Notes: generated by a model not told the origin, from the letters alone. A stretch of DNA of 10,747 nucleotides from Nitrospirae bacterium GWC2_56_14 (GCA_001803705.1 MHDY01000227.1:1-10747); one strand, 5' to 3'; numbered from the stretch's first letter, positions 1 to 6,842 are shown. Numbers and translations: made by a program.

Positions 1-830
1 ATATCAGCAAAGCTTTCCTCAAGCCCCGAGCTGACGCCGATATTTCCCAGTTCTCTCATTCCAGGGGTGTCGATGAGCATCGGCCCGTGATCAAGGACGA
101 TCAGTTGGCGTTGCGTCGTTGTGTGTTTGCCCTTTCCGTCGCTTGCGCGGACATCGTTTGTCTCGAACAGATCGCGGCCTATGATATGGTTCAGGAGCGT
201 CGTTTTGCCCACTCCGGAAGACCCAACCAGGCAATACGTCTTGCCCGGCTCCAGTAATTGTCTCACGTGATCCACTCCGGACCCGGTCACGTTGCTGAGC
301 GGAAGGACTGTGCATTTGATGTTCGCTTGACGCACCTCCCATATTTTTTGCTCCAGTTCCTCCGGGCTGACCAGATCGCTTTTTGTCAAAAGGAGTATCG
401 GTTCGATATGCCCTTCGTTTACCATAACGAGGTAGCGCTCAAGCCTGCGCAGATTGAAATCGAAATCACAAGCCTGCACGATCAAAGCGAAATCTATGTT
501 GACCGCGATCATCTGGTAATCGATCTTCTTGCCAGGTGTTTTCCGCCGCAAAAACGATTTGCGCGGGAGCAGGCCATGAATGATGGCAAAGGTATCAGCG
601 TTGTGGTACTGGACAAGAGCCCAATCACCTACGGAAGGAAGGTCGATGCTCGACTCAGCGGAGTAAACGAAACTGCCTGCCAGTTCCGCGGGCACCTCGC
701 TGTTTTCGTTTCTTACGAGATAGCTGTCCCTGTGGACCGCGGACACGCGAGCCACCCTGCAGTCAGGTCTCAGCGCTTCCGATCTTTTGTCTTGAAACCA
801 CTGATCAAATCCGAGGGTTTTAAGTTCCAT
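1..830 (-). CDS. rsgA: Ribosome small subunit-dependent GTPase RsgA, 3' end outside window
   Basis: RsgA (YjeQ/YloQ) is a cytosolic GTPase that binds the 30S subunit late in its maturation. 276 codons are visible, starting MELKTLGFDQWF. The GTPase motifs occur in permuted order, the hallmark of this family: G4 TKSD at residues 149-152, then the P-loop GSSGVGKTT at 203-211, then G3 DTPG at 254-257. The N-terminal part before residue about 110 fits the OB-fold. The C-terminal zinc-binding domain would lie beyond the left edge, so completeness cannot be judged. The ATG at 830-828 is the only sensible start, but no Shine-Dalgarno sequence precedes it. The bases just upstream belong to an attC-like palindrome ending 4 nt before the ATG. 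Base composition is more AT-rich than in the genes to the right. The family assignment is firm. Whether this is the housekeeping copy or a transferred one is open. Confidence 0.93.
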   Translation of the reverse strand, partial: MELKTLGFDQWFQDKRSEALRPDCRVARVSAVHRDSYLVRNENSEVPAELAGSFVYSAESSIDLPSVGDWALVQYHNADTFAIIHGLLPRKSFLRRKTPGKKIDYQMIAVNIDFALIVQACDFDFNLRRLERYLVMVNEGHIEPILLLTKSDLVSPEELEQKIWEVRQANIKCTVLPLSNVTGSGVDHVRQLLEPGKTYCLVGSSGVGKTTLLNHIIGRDLFETNDVRASDGKGKHTTTQRQLIVLDHGPMLIDTPGMRELGNIGVSSGLEESFAD

Positions 831-834
831 ATTT

Positions 835-893
835 AGTTAACGCGGCGCTGACCCACGGGCGAAGCCCGGACGGTGTCGAGCCGTTGGTTGAAT
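835..893 (-). other. attC-like integron recombination site (59-bp imperfect palindrome)
   Basis: Read on the minus strand: ATTCAAC at 893-887 fits the R'' consensus RYYYAAC. Then come a 5-nt spacer, an L''-like box GCTCGAC (881-875), a central part with a 5-bp stem CGGGC/GCCCG and TTC loop (868-856), an L'-like box GTCAGC (852-847), another 5-nt spacer, and GTTAACT (841-835) at the R' position. The L boxes pair perfectly except for one extra C in L''. That reproduces the extrahelical base of real attC sites in the orientation expected for a cassette read on the minus strand. R' departs from GTTRRRY at one base. It lies directly 3' of the toxin gene, where a cassette attC belongs. It lacks a T-run, so it is not an intrinsic terminator. 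No integrase gene is in the window. Confidence 0.6.
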
Positions 894-911
894 ATTCGGT
901 TCAATGCGAAA

Positions 912-1223
912 TTAGAGATTCAAGGCAAAATTGATAGCGCCACGAACTTCGCTGAGCTTTTCTTTTGATAAGGAAGTGATCATCGATCCGACGTTTGATT
1001 TTGACACCGTTTGGATGTGGTCACAATTAATAGCACAATCATTATGCATGCCATCTGAGCGAGACAGAAGTACTTCGCTGGGAATATCTCTTATAGTTGA
1101 AGTTACCGGTGCGATAGTAACTTCACCCAAGTATTCCAAGATTGAATTTCTTGTCAAAATAACTACCGGACGTTTTTTATCAGGATGCTTGAACTTATAC
1201 CATCGCACCTCGCCCCGCTTCAT
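912..1223 (-). CDS. MazF/PemK-family endoribonuclease toxin
   Basis: A 103-residue protein of normal MazF/PemK length; the family cleaves mRNA (some members also rRNA or tRNA) at short single-stranded motifs. Visible family features are the N-terminal RGEVRW strand, KKRPVVILTRN (residues 16-26) and the core IAPVTSTIRDIPSEV (37-51), followed by NCDHIQTVSK. By comparison with Bacillus MazF, R18 and T41 occupy the catalytic Arg and Thr positions. Its ATG (1223-1221) overlaps the antitoxin stop in an ATGA, so it is probably translated by coupling, with no independent Shine-Dalgarno needed. The gene is clearly more AT-rich than the plus-strand genes, suggesting transfer. An attC-like palindrome begins 18 nt after its stop. 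Family and toxin role are well supported; the cleavage specificity is unknown. Confidence 0.92.
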   Translation of the reverse strand: MKRGEVRWYKFKHPDKKRPVVILTRNSILEYLGEVTIAPVTSTIRDIPSEVLLSRSDGMHNDCAINCDHIQTVSKSNVGSMITSLSKEKLSEVRGAINFALNL

Positions 1224-1453
1224 AAATCACCCCATTCTTGCTCTGACTCCCAGACGCTAAATTCAGTTTTATCGGCAGGGTGCTGCCCATATCCTTTTTT
1301 GTGCTTTTTTTCGAGCTGGTTGACATTGACCTGTTTGATGGCATTCCTTAATGCCTTGCGTGCAAAAGCAGACCGGGTTGTTTTTAGCTTTTTAACGACC
1401 TGGTCAACTGATGCAACTAATTCATCATCTAAGGTCATTTGTATGGTTCTCAT
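1220..1453 (-). CDS. Ribbon-helix-helix antitoxin (MazE-like partner of the MazF toxin)
   Basis: A 77-residue protein whose first 45 residues (MRTIQMTLDDELVASVDQVV and onward) fit a ribbon-helix-helix DNA-binding domain: a short beta strand, a helix, then the TTRSAFARKAL turn-helix. The lysine-rich middle and acidic, tryptophan-containing tail (FSVWESEQEW) match the usual toxin-neutralising C-terminus of such antitoxins. The known role is to bind and block the toxin and to repress the shared operon. The start at 1453-1451 is supported by AAGGAGGGG ending 2-3 nt upstream. The stop overlaps the toxin start by 4 nt. A consensus promoter and an inverted repeat lie just upstream, fitting autoregulation. 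It is an RHH protein, not the AbrB-fold MazE of E. coli. Confidence 0.9.
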   Translation of the reverse strand: MRTIQMTLDDELVASVDQVVKKLKTTRSAFARKALRNAIKQVNVNQLEKKHKKGYGQHPADKTEFSVWESEQEWGDL

Positions 1454-1466
1454 CGCCCCTCCTTAT

Positions 1467-1500
1467 AATGTGGACATCCATAGCTATAATAAGCCACATT
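1467..1500. promoter_or_regulatory. Inverted repeat over the toxin-antitoxin promoter, probable operator
   Basis: AATGTGG (1467-1473) and its exact complement CCACATT (1494-1500) are separated by 20 bp. They bracket the -10 hexamer and expected start point of the antitoxin operon. Ribbon-helix-helix antitoxins usually repress from such sites, so an operator is the likeliest reading. The central TAGCTA (1481-1486) is itself palindromic. A hairpin in the 5' leader is the alternative. Confidence 0.45.
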
Positions 1501-1514
1501 CCAGGCCAAGTCAA
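1486..1514 (-). promoter_or_regulatory. Sigma-70-type promoter of the toxin-antitoxin operon
   Basis: On the minus strand TTGACT (1514-1509) is followed after exactly 17 bp by TATTAT (1491-1486). Each hexamer differs from consensus at one base. Transcription would start near 1479, giving a leader of about 25 nt containing the strong AAGGAGGGG ribosome-binding site before the antitoxin ATG at 1453. Confidence 0.65.
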
Positions 1515-1585
1515 GTGTCGGTACGGGTTTTACTGTTTTGGCAACGTGGTATCAATTTTTATCAAGTCCATGCCCGCATTCCCCG

Positions 1586-1614
1586 TTGACAATCCCTCGA
1601 TGCCCTGTTACAGT
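1586..1614 (+). promoter_or_regulatory. Promoter giving a predicted leaderless mRNA for the MBL-fold gene
   Basis: A perfect -35 TTGACA (1586-1591) is followed by a 17-bp spacer and TACAGT (1609-1614), a 4-of-6 match to the -10. Only five bases separate the -10 from the ATG at 1620, so the expected start point falls on or next to the A of the start codon. There is no Shine-Dalgarno sequence in front of the ATG. Confidence 0.45.
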
Positions 1615-1619
1615 GCGCC

Positions 1620-2393
1620 ATGATCGCCATCTCACTTCAGTCGGGCAGCAGCGGCAACTGCATCTACGTCGAGACCTGCGGCGTCAGGCTTCTGCTCGAC
1701 GCGGGCATTACGGGCGTTCAGGCCGCCGAGCGGCTGGCAAAGCACGGCCGCGACATCCGGAAGGTGGACGCGGTCATCATTTCCCACGACCACGGCGACC
1801 ATATCGGCCATGCCGGCGTGTTCCAGCGCAAGTTCGGCCTGCCGATCTACGTCACGCCGGCCACGCTCGCCGCGGCAGCGTCGCGCAGCAGCACGCTGGG
1901 CAAGCTGAAGGACGTCCGCTCCTTCCGGTCGGGCGACCGGCTCAGGTTCGGCGAGGTCCAGGTGCACACCATCTCGACGCCGCACGACGCCGTGGACGGT
2001 TCGGTCTTTGTGATCGAAGCGGGCGCAAAGCGGCTGGGCGTCATGACCGACCTGGGGCATGTGTTCAAAGACCTCATCCACCTCGTTTCTTCCCTCGACG
2101 CGGTCTTCCTCGAAAGCAACTACGATCCGGACATGCTTGCCAACGGGCCCTATCCCGCGTTCCTCAAGCAGCGGATCAAGGGGCCCAAGGGCCACATCTC
2201 GAACCATGAGGCTGCCGAGGTCCTGCGCCGCGCCGGCGAAGCAGGCCGTCTCCAGTGGGCCTGCCTGTCCCACCTTTCCGACAAGAACAACAGGCCCGAC
2301 GTGGCGCTCAAGACCCACCGCGCCGTGGTCGCCGGGCACATCAAGCTCTATACTGCCGACCGGTACGCCGTATCCGACCTGTTCTCCCTCTGA
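1620..2393 (+). CDS. MBL-fold metallohydrolase, YycJ/WalJ type
   Basis: A 257-residue metallo-beta-lactamase-fold protein. The metal-binding signature SHDHGDH lies at residues 55-61 (H56, H58, D60, H61), with further candidate ligands H122 (in STPHDA), D144 (MTDLGH) and H218 (LSHLS). The N-terminus MIAISLQSGSSGNCIYVE and the C-terminal GHISNHEA...LSHLSDKNN pattern are typical of the YycJ/WalJ branch, small cytosolic proteins related to exonucleases acting on nucleic acids. In Gram-positives WalJ has been linked to coordinating replication and cell division. The start at 1620 is preferred because the family N-terminus begins there and a promoter sits right in front. No signal peptide or membrane segment is seen. 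It is transcribed away from the toxin-antitoxin operon. The true substrate cannot be read from sequence. Confidence 0.88.
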   Translation: MIAISLQSGSSGNCIYVETCGVRLLLDAGITGVQAAERLAKHGRDIRKVDAVIISHDHGDHIGHAGVFQRKFGLPIYVTPATLAAAASRSSTLGKLKDVRSFRSGDRLRFGEVQVHTISTPHDAVDGSVFVIEAGAKRLGVMTDLGHVFKDLIHLVSSLDAVFLESNYDPDMLANGPYPAFLKQRIKGPKGHISNHEAAEVLRRAGEAGRLQWACLSHLSDKNNRPDVALKTHRAVVAGHIKLYTADRYAVSDLFSL

Positions 2394-2444
2394 GGATCAC
2401 CCCGACTCACCTGAAACTTTCTGCACCAATGGACATGCCTTTTC

Positions 2445-2479
2445 TGGTATATTTGCGGGTATGGTCGGGTTATACCCGC
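2445..2479 (+). promoter_or_regulatory. Extended -10 promoter with a hairpin at the transcript start (hybrid kinase gene)
   Basis: TGGTATATT (2445-2453) fits an extended -10 (TG-n-TATATT); no good -35 lies at the right distance. Two bases later GCGGGTAT (2455-2462) pairs perfectly with ATACCCGC (2472-2479) across a 9-nt loop, so the expected start point near 2460 falls inside the repeat. It could be an operator or a 5' mRNA stem. There is no T-run, so it is not a terminator for the upstream gene. Confidence 0.35.
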
Positions 2480-2515
2480 CCCTGCAATAACGAATCTTAT
2501 ACAGGACCAGCCCAT

Positions 2516-4828
2516 ATGCCCTCGAAGGAACAACAGGACAGTTCAGAAAAACAAGGCCGCCTTATCGATGCCGAAGCGCAGCTTGCTCTCACGGTCCAGA
2601 ACATGCCCCTCGGGTACATTGTGTGGGACCGGGATCTTTTTGTGCTCGAATGGAACCGGGCGGCCGAGCGCATCTTCGGCTGGTCCGCTGCCGAGATAAC
2701 GGGAAAGCACGCGTCCATCCTTCTGCCGTCCTTGGCCCAGGACGCCGCACCGGACCCGCTGCAGACAGCGCTCCTCCCGAAAGGCGAGTCCGGCACCACC
2801 GTGCTGAAATGCACTGCCAGGGACGGCTCCACCCTGGTCTGCGAATGGCACACGTCCGTGCTGCGCGACGCCCCGGGCGCGGTGCAAGGCTACCTCACCA
2901 TGGTCAAGGACTTCACTGCCCGGGAGCAGGCGGAGCGCGAGCTGCGCCAAAGCCGCACCTTTTTGCAGACCATCATCGATACGGAGCCGGAATGCGTGAA
3001 GCTCATCGCCGAGGACGGCTCCCTGCTGCTGATGAACCAGGCCGGGCTCGACATGATCCAGGCCGGATCGCTGGAGCAGGTCCGGGGCGCCGCCGTCGCA
3101 TCGCTCGTGGCAGCCGGGGATAAAACGCCCTTCGCGCAGCTGCTCGCCGAAGTGTTCCAGGGAAGATCCGGCAGTCTTGAGTTCGAGATGGTCGGCTTAA
3201 AGGGAAGAAAGCTCAGGCTCGAAAGCCGTGCCGTGCCGCTGCGGAACGAAAAGAACGAGATCATCGCGCTCCTGGCCGTCACGCGCGACGTGACGCAGCG
3301 CCGCGAAGCCCAGGAGGAGCTCAAAAAAGAGCGCGACTTCATTGCCAAGGTCCTGGACACCGTGGACGCCATGGTGCTGGTGCTCGACCGGACCGGAACG
3401 ATCGTCCGGTTCAATCACGCCTGCGAAGAAGTGAGCGGCTACACGGCAGCGGAAGTGCTCGGCAGGCACGTCTGGGACTTTCTCATTCCGCCCGAACAGG
3501 TCCCCGCGGTCAAGCAGGTCTTTGCGAGCCTGACTGCCGGCATGTTTCCGAACCGGTATGAGAACCACTGGGTCACGAAGGACGGCAAGCACAAACTGAT
3601 CGCCTGGTCCAACACGGCGCTTTTGAACGCATCGAACGAAGTGGAGTATGTGATCCCCACGGGCATCGACCTCTCGGAGCGCGCCAAGCTCGAAGAGCAG
3701 CTGCGCCATTCGCAGAAGATGGAGTCCCTGGGCACCCTGGCCGGCGGCATTGCCCACGATTTTAACAACATCCTTACGGCCATCACCGGCTATGGAAGCC
3801 TGCTGCAGGCGAAGCTGGCGGACAACGCGCCGCTCAAGGCCTATGTGGTGCAGATGATGACCGCGGCGAACCGGGCAGCCGCGCTGACGCAGGGTCTTCT
3901 GGCATACGGCCGCAAGCAGCTGCTCTACCCGGTGCCCACGAACCTGAACGAGATCGTGGGCCGCGTCGGGGATTTTCTCAAACGGCTGATCGGCGAGGAC
4001 ATCGAGCTCAAGATGCTGCTGGCGAACAAAGACCTTACGGTCGTGGCCGATGCGGTACAGATCGAACAGGTGCTCATGAACATGGCGACGAACGCCCGGG
4101 AGGCCATGGCAGGCGGCGGCTACCTTTTCCTCGAGACCTCGAGCGAGGACGTGGATGCCGCATCGGCTGCGGAGCACGGCCTGGGCAAAGCCGGGGCCTA
4201 TGCCGTGGTCACGTTGACCGACACCGGCAGGGGGATGGATGACGCGACCCGGGAGCGGATCTTCGAACCCTTCTTCACGACCCGGGAGCGGGGCCCGGGG
4301 ACCGGCCTGGGTCTTTCGATCGCCTACGGCATCATCAAGCAGCACAACGGTGCGATCAGTGTCATCGGCGCGCCCGGCATGGGAACCACGCTCAAGGTCT
4401 ATTTGCCCCTGGCGCAGGACGCGGAAAAACAGGCGCCCGGCGAGTCCGCAGTCATGGGCGGAACCGAGACCGTACTGCTGGCGGAGGACGACGAGGTCGT
4501 CCGGCAGGTGATGGCTGACATACTTTCGCAGTACGGCTACAGCGTTATCGAGGCCAAAGACGGCGAAGAGGCCGTGAACCGCTTCATGGAAAACCAGGAC
4601 CGGGTCAAGCTGCTGCTCCTGGACGCCCTTATGCCGAAAAAGACCGGCCGCGAAGCCTATGACAAGATCAGGATCTTCCGGCCCGAGGTGCGGGCTTTGT
4701 TCCTGAGCGGCTATCCCGGCGACGTCATGGTGGCGAAGGGCCTGATCGAGCCGGGGACGCCGGTCATGGTCAAGCCGGTCGGCATGGACGAGCTGCTGCG
4801 GAAGGTACGCGCGGAGCTGGATGGCTGA
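2516..4828 (+). CDS. Soluble hybrid sensor histidine kinase (3 PAS, HisKA, HATPase, receiver)
   Basis: A 770-residue hybrid kinase without any membrane segment, so it should sense a cytosolic signal. Order of domains: PAS at about 18-135, PAS at about 140-262, PAS at about 275-392, then the HisKA H-box GGIAHDFNN with H414 as the phosphorylation site. The HATPase has N-box N527, G1 DTGRGM (569-574), FEPFFTT and G2 GTGLGL (595-600). The receiver domain spans about 650-770, with acidic pocket D658/D659, phospho-acceptor D703, S731 and K753. All key residues are present, so it should be active. No output domain or partner regulator is adjacent, so the phosphorelay partner is unknown. The ATG at 2516 is chosen because PAS homology begins shortly after and AGGA lies 9 nt upstream. 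The frame stays open further 5' but there it overlaps the MBL gene. The stop is followed by repeat family A. Confidence 0.93.
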   Translation: MPSKEQQDSSEKQGRLIDAEAQLALTVQNMPLGYIVWDRDLFVLEWNRAAERIFGWSAAEITGKHASILLPSLAQDAAPDPLQTALLPKGESGTTVLKCTARDGSTLVCEWHTSVLRDAPGAVQGYLTMVKDFTAREQAERELRQSRTFLQTIIDTEPECVKLIAEDGSLLLMNQAGLDMIQAGSLEQVRGAAVASLVAAGDKTPFAQLLAEVFQGRSGSLEFEMVGLKGRKLRLESRAVPLRNEKNEIIALLAVTRDVTQRREAQEELKKERDFIAKVLDTVDAMVLVLDRTGTIVRFNHACEEVSGYTAAEVLGRHVWDFLIPPEQVPAVKQVFASLTAGMFPNRYENHWVTKDGKHKLIAWSNTALLNASNEVEYVIPTGIDLSERAKLEEQLRHSQKMESLGTLAGGIAHDFNNILTAITGYGSLLQAKLADNAPLKAYVVQMMTAANRAAALTQGLLAYGRKQLLYPVPTNLNEIVGRVGDFLKRLIGEDIELKMLLANKDLTVVADAVQIEQVLMNMATNAREAMAGGGYLFLETSSEDVDAASAAEHGLGKAGAYAVVTLTDTGRGMDDATRERIFEPFFTTRERGPGTGLGLSIAYGIIKQHNGAISVIGAPGMGTTLKVYLPLAQDAEKQAPGESAVMGGTETVLLAEDDEVVRQVMADILSQYGYSVIEAKDGEEAVNRFMENQDRVKLLLLDALMPKKTGREAYDKIRIFRPEVRALFLSGYPGDVMVAKGLIEPGTPVMVKPVGMDELLRKVRAELDG

Positions 4829-4850
4829 AGCGGCAGGATTCAGGTGTTGC

Positions 4851-4956
4851 GACTGAAGGCTGAAGGTTATTCTTGGAAAAAACAACGATGCAAAAAAATC
4901 CAATTTTAAGTGTCCCGATCTCCTAACAGTCTTCAGCCTTCAGTCTATCAACCTGA
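4851..4956. repeat. Palindromic intergenic repeat family A, copy 1
   Basis: GACTGAAGGCTGAAG (4851-4865) has a perfect 15-nt complement at 4931-4945. The arms are built from the heptamer GGCTGAA or its complement TTCAGCC/TTCAGTC, and the loop is AT-rich (4870-4923). The right arm with its flank (4927-4956) matches 27 of 30 bases of a second copy at 9559-9588. It fills the spacer between the kinase and the glycosylase gene. No T-run follows, so a standard intrinsic terminator is not indicated. Confidence 0.8.
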
Positions 4957-4977
4957 ATAGTTCCCAGGAACCCACCC

Positions 4978-5427
4978 ATGAGGCTCTGGTCCCTCCACCC
5001 CAAATATCTCGATTCCCGCGGACTCGTCGCGCTCTGGCGCGAAGCGCTCCTTGCGCAGAAGGTGCTGCAGGGCAGGACCCGGGGGTATCGCCATCATCCG
5101 CAGTTGGAGCGGTTCCGGGCCGTTCGCTCTCCGCTGTCGGCCATCGCGTCCTATCTCCGCGCAGTTCATGATGAGTCGCTGGCGCGGGGCTTCTCCTTTG
5201 ACCGGACAAAGATCGGCCGCGGTCGGATGCGGAAACCCCTGCCGGTCCCGCAGGGACAGCTCGCCTACGAATTTACTCATCTTCTGGCAAAGCTGAAGAC
5301 CCGCGATCCTGAGAAGTATAGGAGTCTCAGAGATTCGGCAAGACCAAAGCCCCATCCGCTGTTCCATATCGTGCCAGGTGCCGTTGCATCATGGGAGAAG
5401 ATCGCTGTTAAACAGGACAAACCCTAA
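4978..5427 (+). CDS. Pyrimidine dimer DNA glycosylase (endonuclease V-like, Pyr_excise family)
   Basis: A 149-residue protein starting MRLWSLHPKYLDSRGLVALW. I recognise this N-terminus as the bacterial branch of the pyrimidine dimer DNA glycosylase family related to phage T4 endonuclease V (DenV). The family removes UV-induced cyclobutane dimers by a glycosylase/AP-lyase reaction in which the N-terminal amine attacks the sugar. WRE at 20-22 aligns with YRE (21-23) of T4 DenV, putting E22 at the catalytic Glu23 position. In T4 residue 2 is Thr, here it is Arg, so the nucleophile would differ or the Met would be retained. The start is fixed by AGGAA 7 nt upstream of ATG. It may be cotranscribed with the kinase across repeat A. 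Activity is inferred from family only; many members are untested. Confidence 0.75.
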   Translation: MRLWSLHPKYLDSRGLVALWREALLAQKVLQGRTRGYRHHPQLERFRAVRSPLSAIASYLRAVHDESLARGFSFDRTKIGRGRMRKPLPVPQGQLAYEFTHLLAKLKTRDPEKYRSLRDSARPKPHPLFHIVPGAVASWEKIAVKQDKP

Positions 5428-5434
5428 ATCCTTG

Positions 5435-5567
5435 AACCGCGATCGCGATGGCGCGAGGGACGCGAGGACGTCAAAAAACAGATTCGATTCTAATACCCGA
5501 GCTGCAAGATTTCCTCACGACCCTTGCGCCTTCGCGGTAAATATCCGTGCTGTTGTCTATCGCGGTT
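5435..5567. repeat. Palindromic intergenic repeat family C
   Basis: AACCGCGAT (5435-5443) and its exact complement ATCGCGGTT (5559-5567) form the ends of a 133-bp element. Inside, GGCGCGAGGGACG (5450-5462) pairs at 11 of 13 positions with CGACCCTTGCGCC (5518-5530). The centre is non-palindromic. The element fills the spacer between the glycosylase gene and the cysM promoter. Only one copy is in the window, so repetition elsewhere is inferred from its nested inverted structure. Confidence 0.6.
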
Positions 5568-5597
5568 GATTCTTTATGCCAGTGACGTAAAAATTCC

Positions 5598-5645
5598 TTT
5601 TCACCTCCCGACAAAACTGGTATATTTCCCTCCTGACCGTTCAGG
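5598..5645 (+). promoter_or_regulatory. Candidate cysM promoter with inverted repeat at the start point
   Basis: TTTTCA (5598-5603, 4 of 6), a 17-bp spacer and TGGTATATT (extended -10, 5618-5626) form a plausible promoter. CCTGA-CCGT-TCAGG (5632-5645) lies at the expected start point near 5633. The 11-mer CTGGTATATTT is also found in front of the hybrid kinase gene, likewise followed by an inverted repeat. The remaining leader to 5721 shows no other clear signal except the ribosome-binding site. Confidence 0.4.
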
Positions 5646-5721
5646 TCGCATATTCCACGCACTTTATCCCGCCAGAGCATCACGTCGGCATCGGCATCTG
5701 GCAGGACCACAAAGGAAGGCT

Positions 5722-6630
<909 letters not shown>

Positions 6631-6664
6631 TGAATTTGCTCACGAGCGCTGCCAAGGCCGGGGC

Positions 6665-6761
6665 TTTTGACACTGATAAAGGCCGATTTATTATGATCAA
6701 ACGGGATAAGGCCTTGACGTATCAGTGAAATCATATTTTATCGGTTTTGATCAGTGTCAAA
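6665..6761. repeat. Palindromic intergenic repeat family B, copy 1 (MITE-like)
   Basis: TTTGACACTGAT (6666-6677) and its exact complement ATCAGTGTCAAA (6750-6761) are 12-bp terminal inverted repeats. Inside, 6683-6697 and 6730-6744 pair at 13 of 15 positions, with a central palindrome AAGGCCTT (6708-6715). The left 33 nt (6665-6697) match copy 2 at 29 positions. It carries no reading frame, so any mobility would depend on an enzyme supplied elsewhere. It fills most of the spacer after cysM. Confidence 0.8.
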
Positions 6762-6842
6762 GTCATTCTTTTTATGGGCTGAATTTTTATGCTCCAGATA
6801 TCCGTTTCCCTCGCTCACGCCCCGCAGGTTGCCTGAAATTCT

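Noticed and set aside
856..868. Hairpin CGGGC-GAA-GCCCG as a terminator for the toxin gene
   Set aside because: The stem is only 5 bp and no T-run follows on either strand. It is better explained as the central stem of the attC-like site.
1454..1619. A second attC or attI site marking the other end of the TA cassette
   Set aside because: No RYYYAAC...GTTRRRY pair or L-box pairing was found. The only GTT on the minus strand (1545-1543) is followed by GCCA, which does not fit the consensus, so the boundary is left undefined.
2255..2515. Upstream extension of the kinase reading frame
   Set aside because: The extra 87 codons overlap the end of the MBL gene in another frame, have no family similarity and precede the candidate promoter. 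The start at 2516 fits the PAS domain and AGGA spacing.
1620..4828. MBL gene next to a histidine kinase read as a walKJ-like operon
   Set aside because: The kinase is a soluble three-PAS hybrid, not a membrane WalK, no WalR-type regulator is adjacent, and the kinase has its own candidate promoter. The adjacency is probably coincidental.
3197..4903. Long open frame on the minus strand opposite the hybrid kinase
   Set aside because: It is the mirror of a GC-rich, clearly conserved coding frame; its translation shows no recognisable domain and it has no ribosome-binding site. The same applies to the minus-strand frame at 7433-8617 opposite the radical SAM gene.
4851..4945. Family A repeat as an intrinsic terminator of the kinase gene
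   Set aside because: The long arms could form a hairpin, but no run of T follows either arm and the loop is 65 nt.
5471..5710. 79-codon minus-strand frame in the spacer before cysM
   Set aside because: Half of it is the translated right half of repeat C, and no family is recognised or ribosome-binding site seen.
5524..5721. Upstream extension of the cysM frame
   Set aside because: It runs through the right arm of repeat C and the candidate promoter. The CysM N-terminus begins at 5722 after a good ribosome-binding site.
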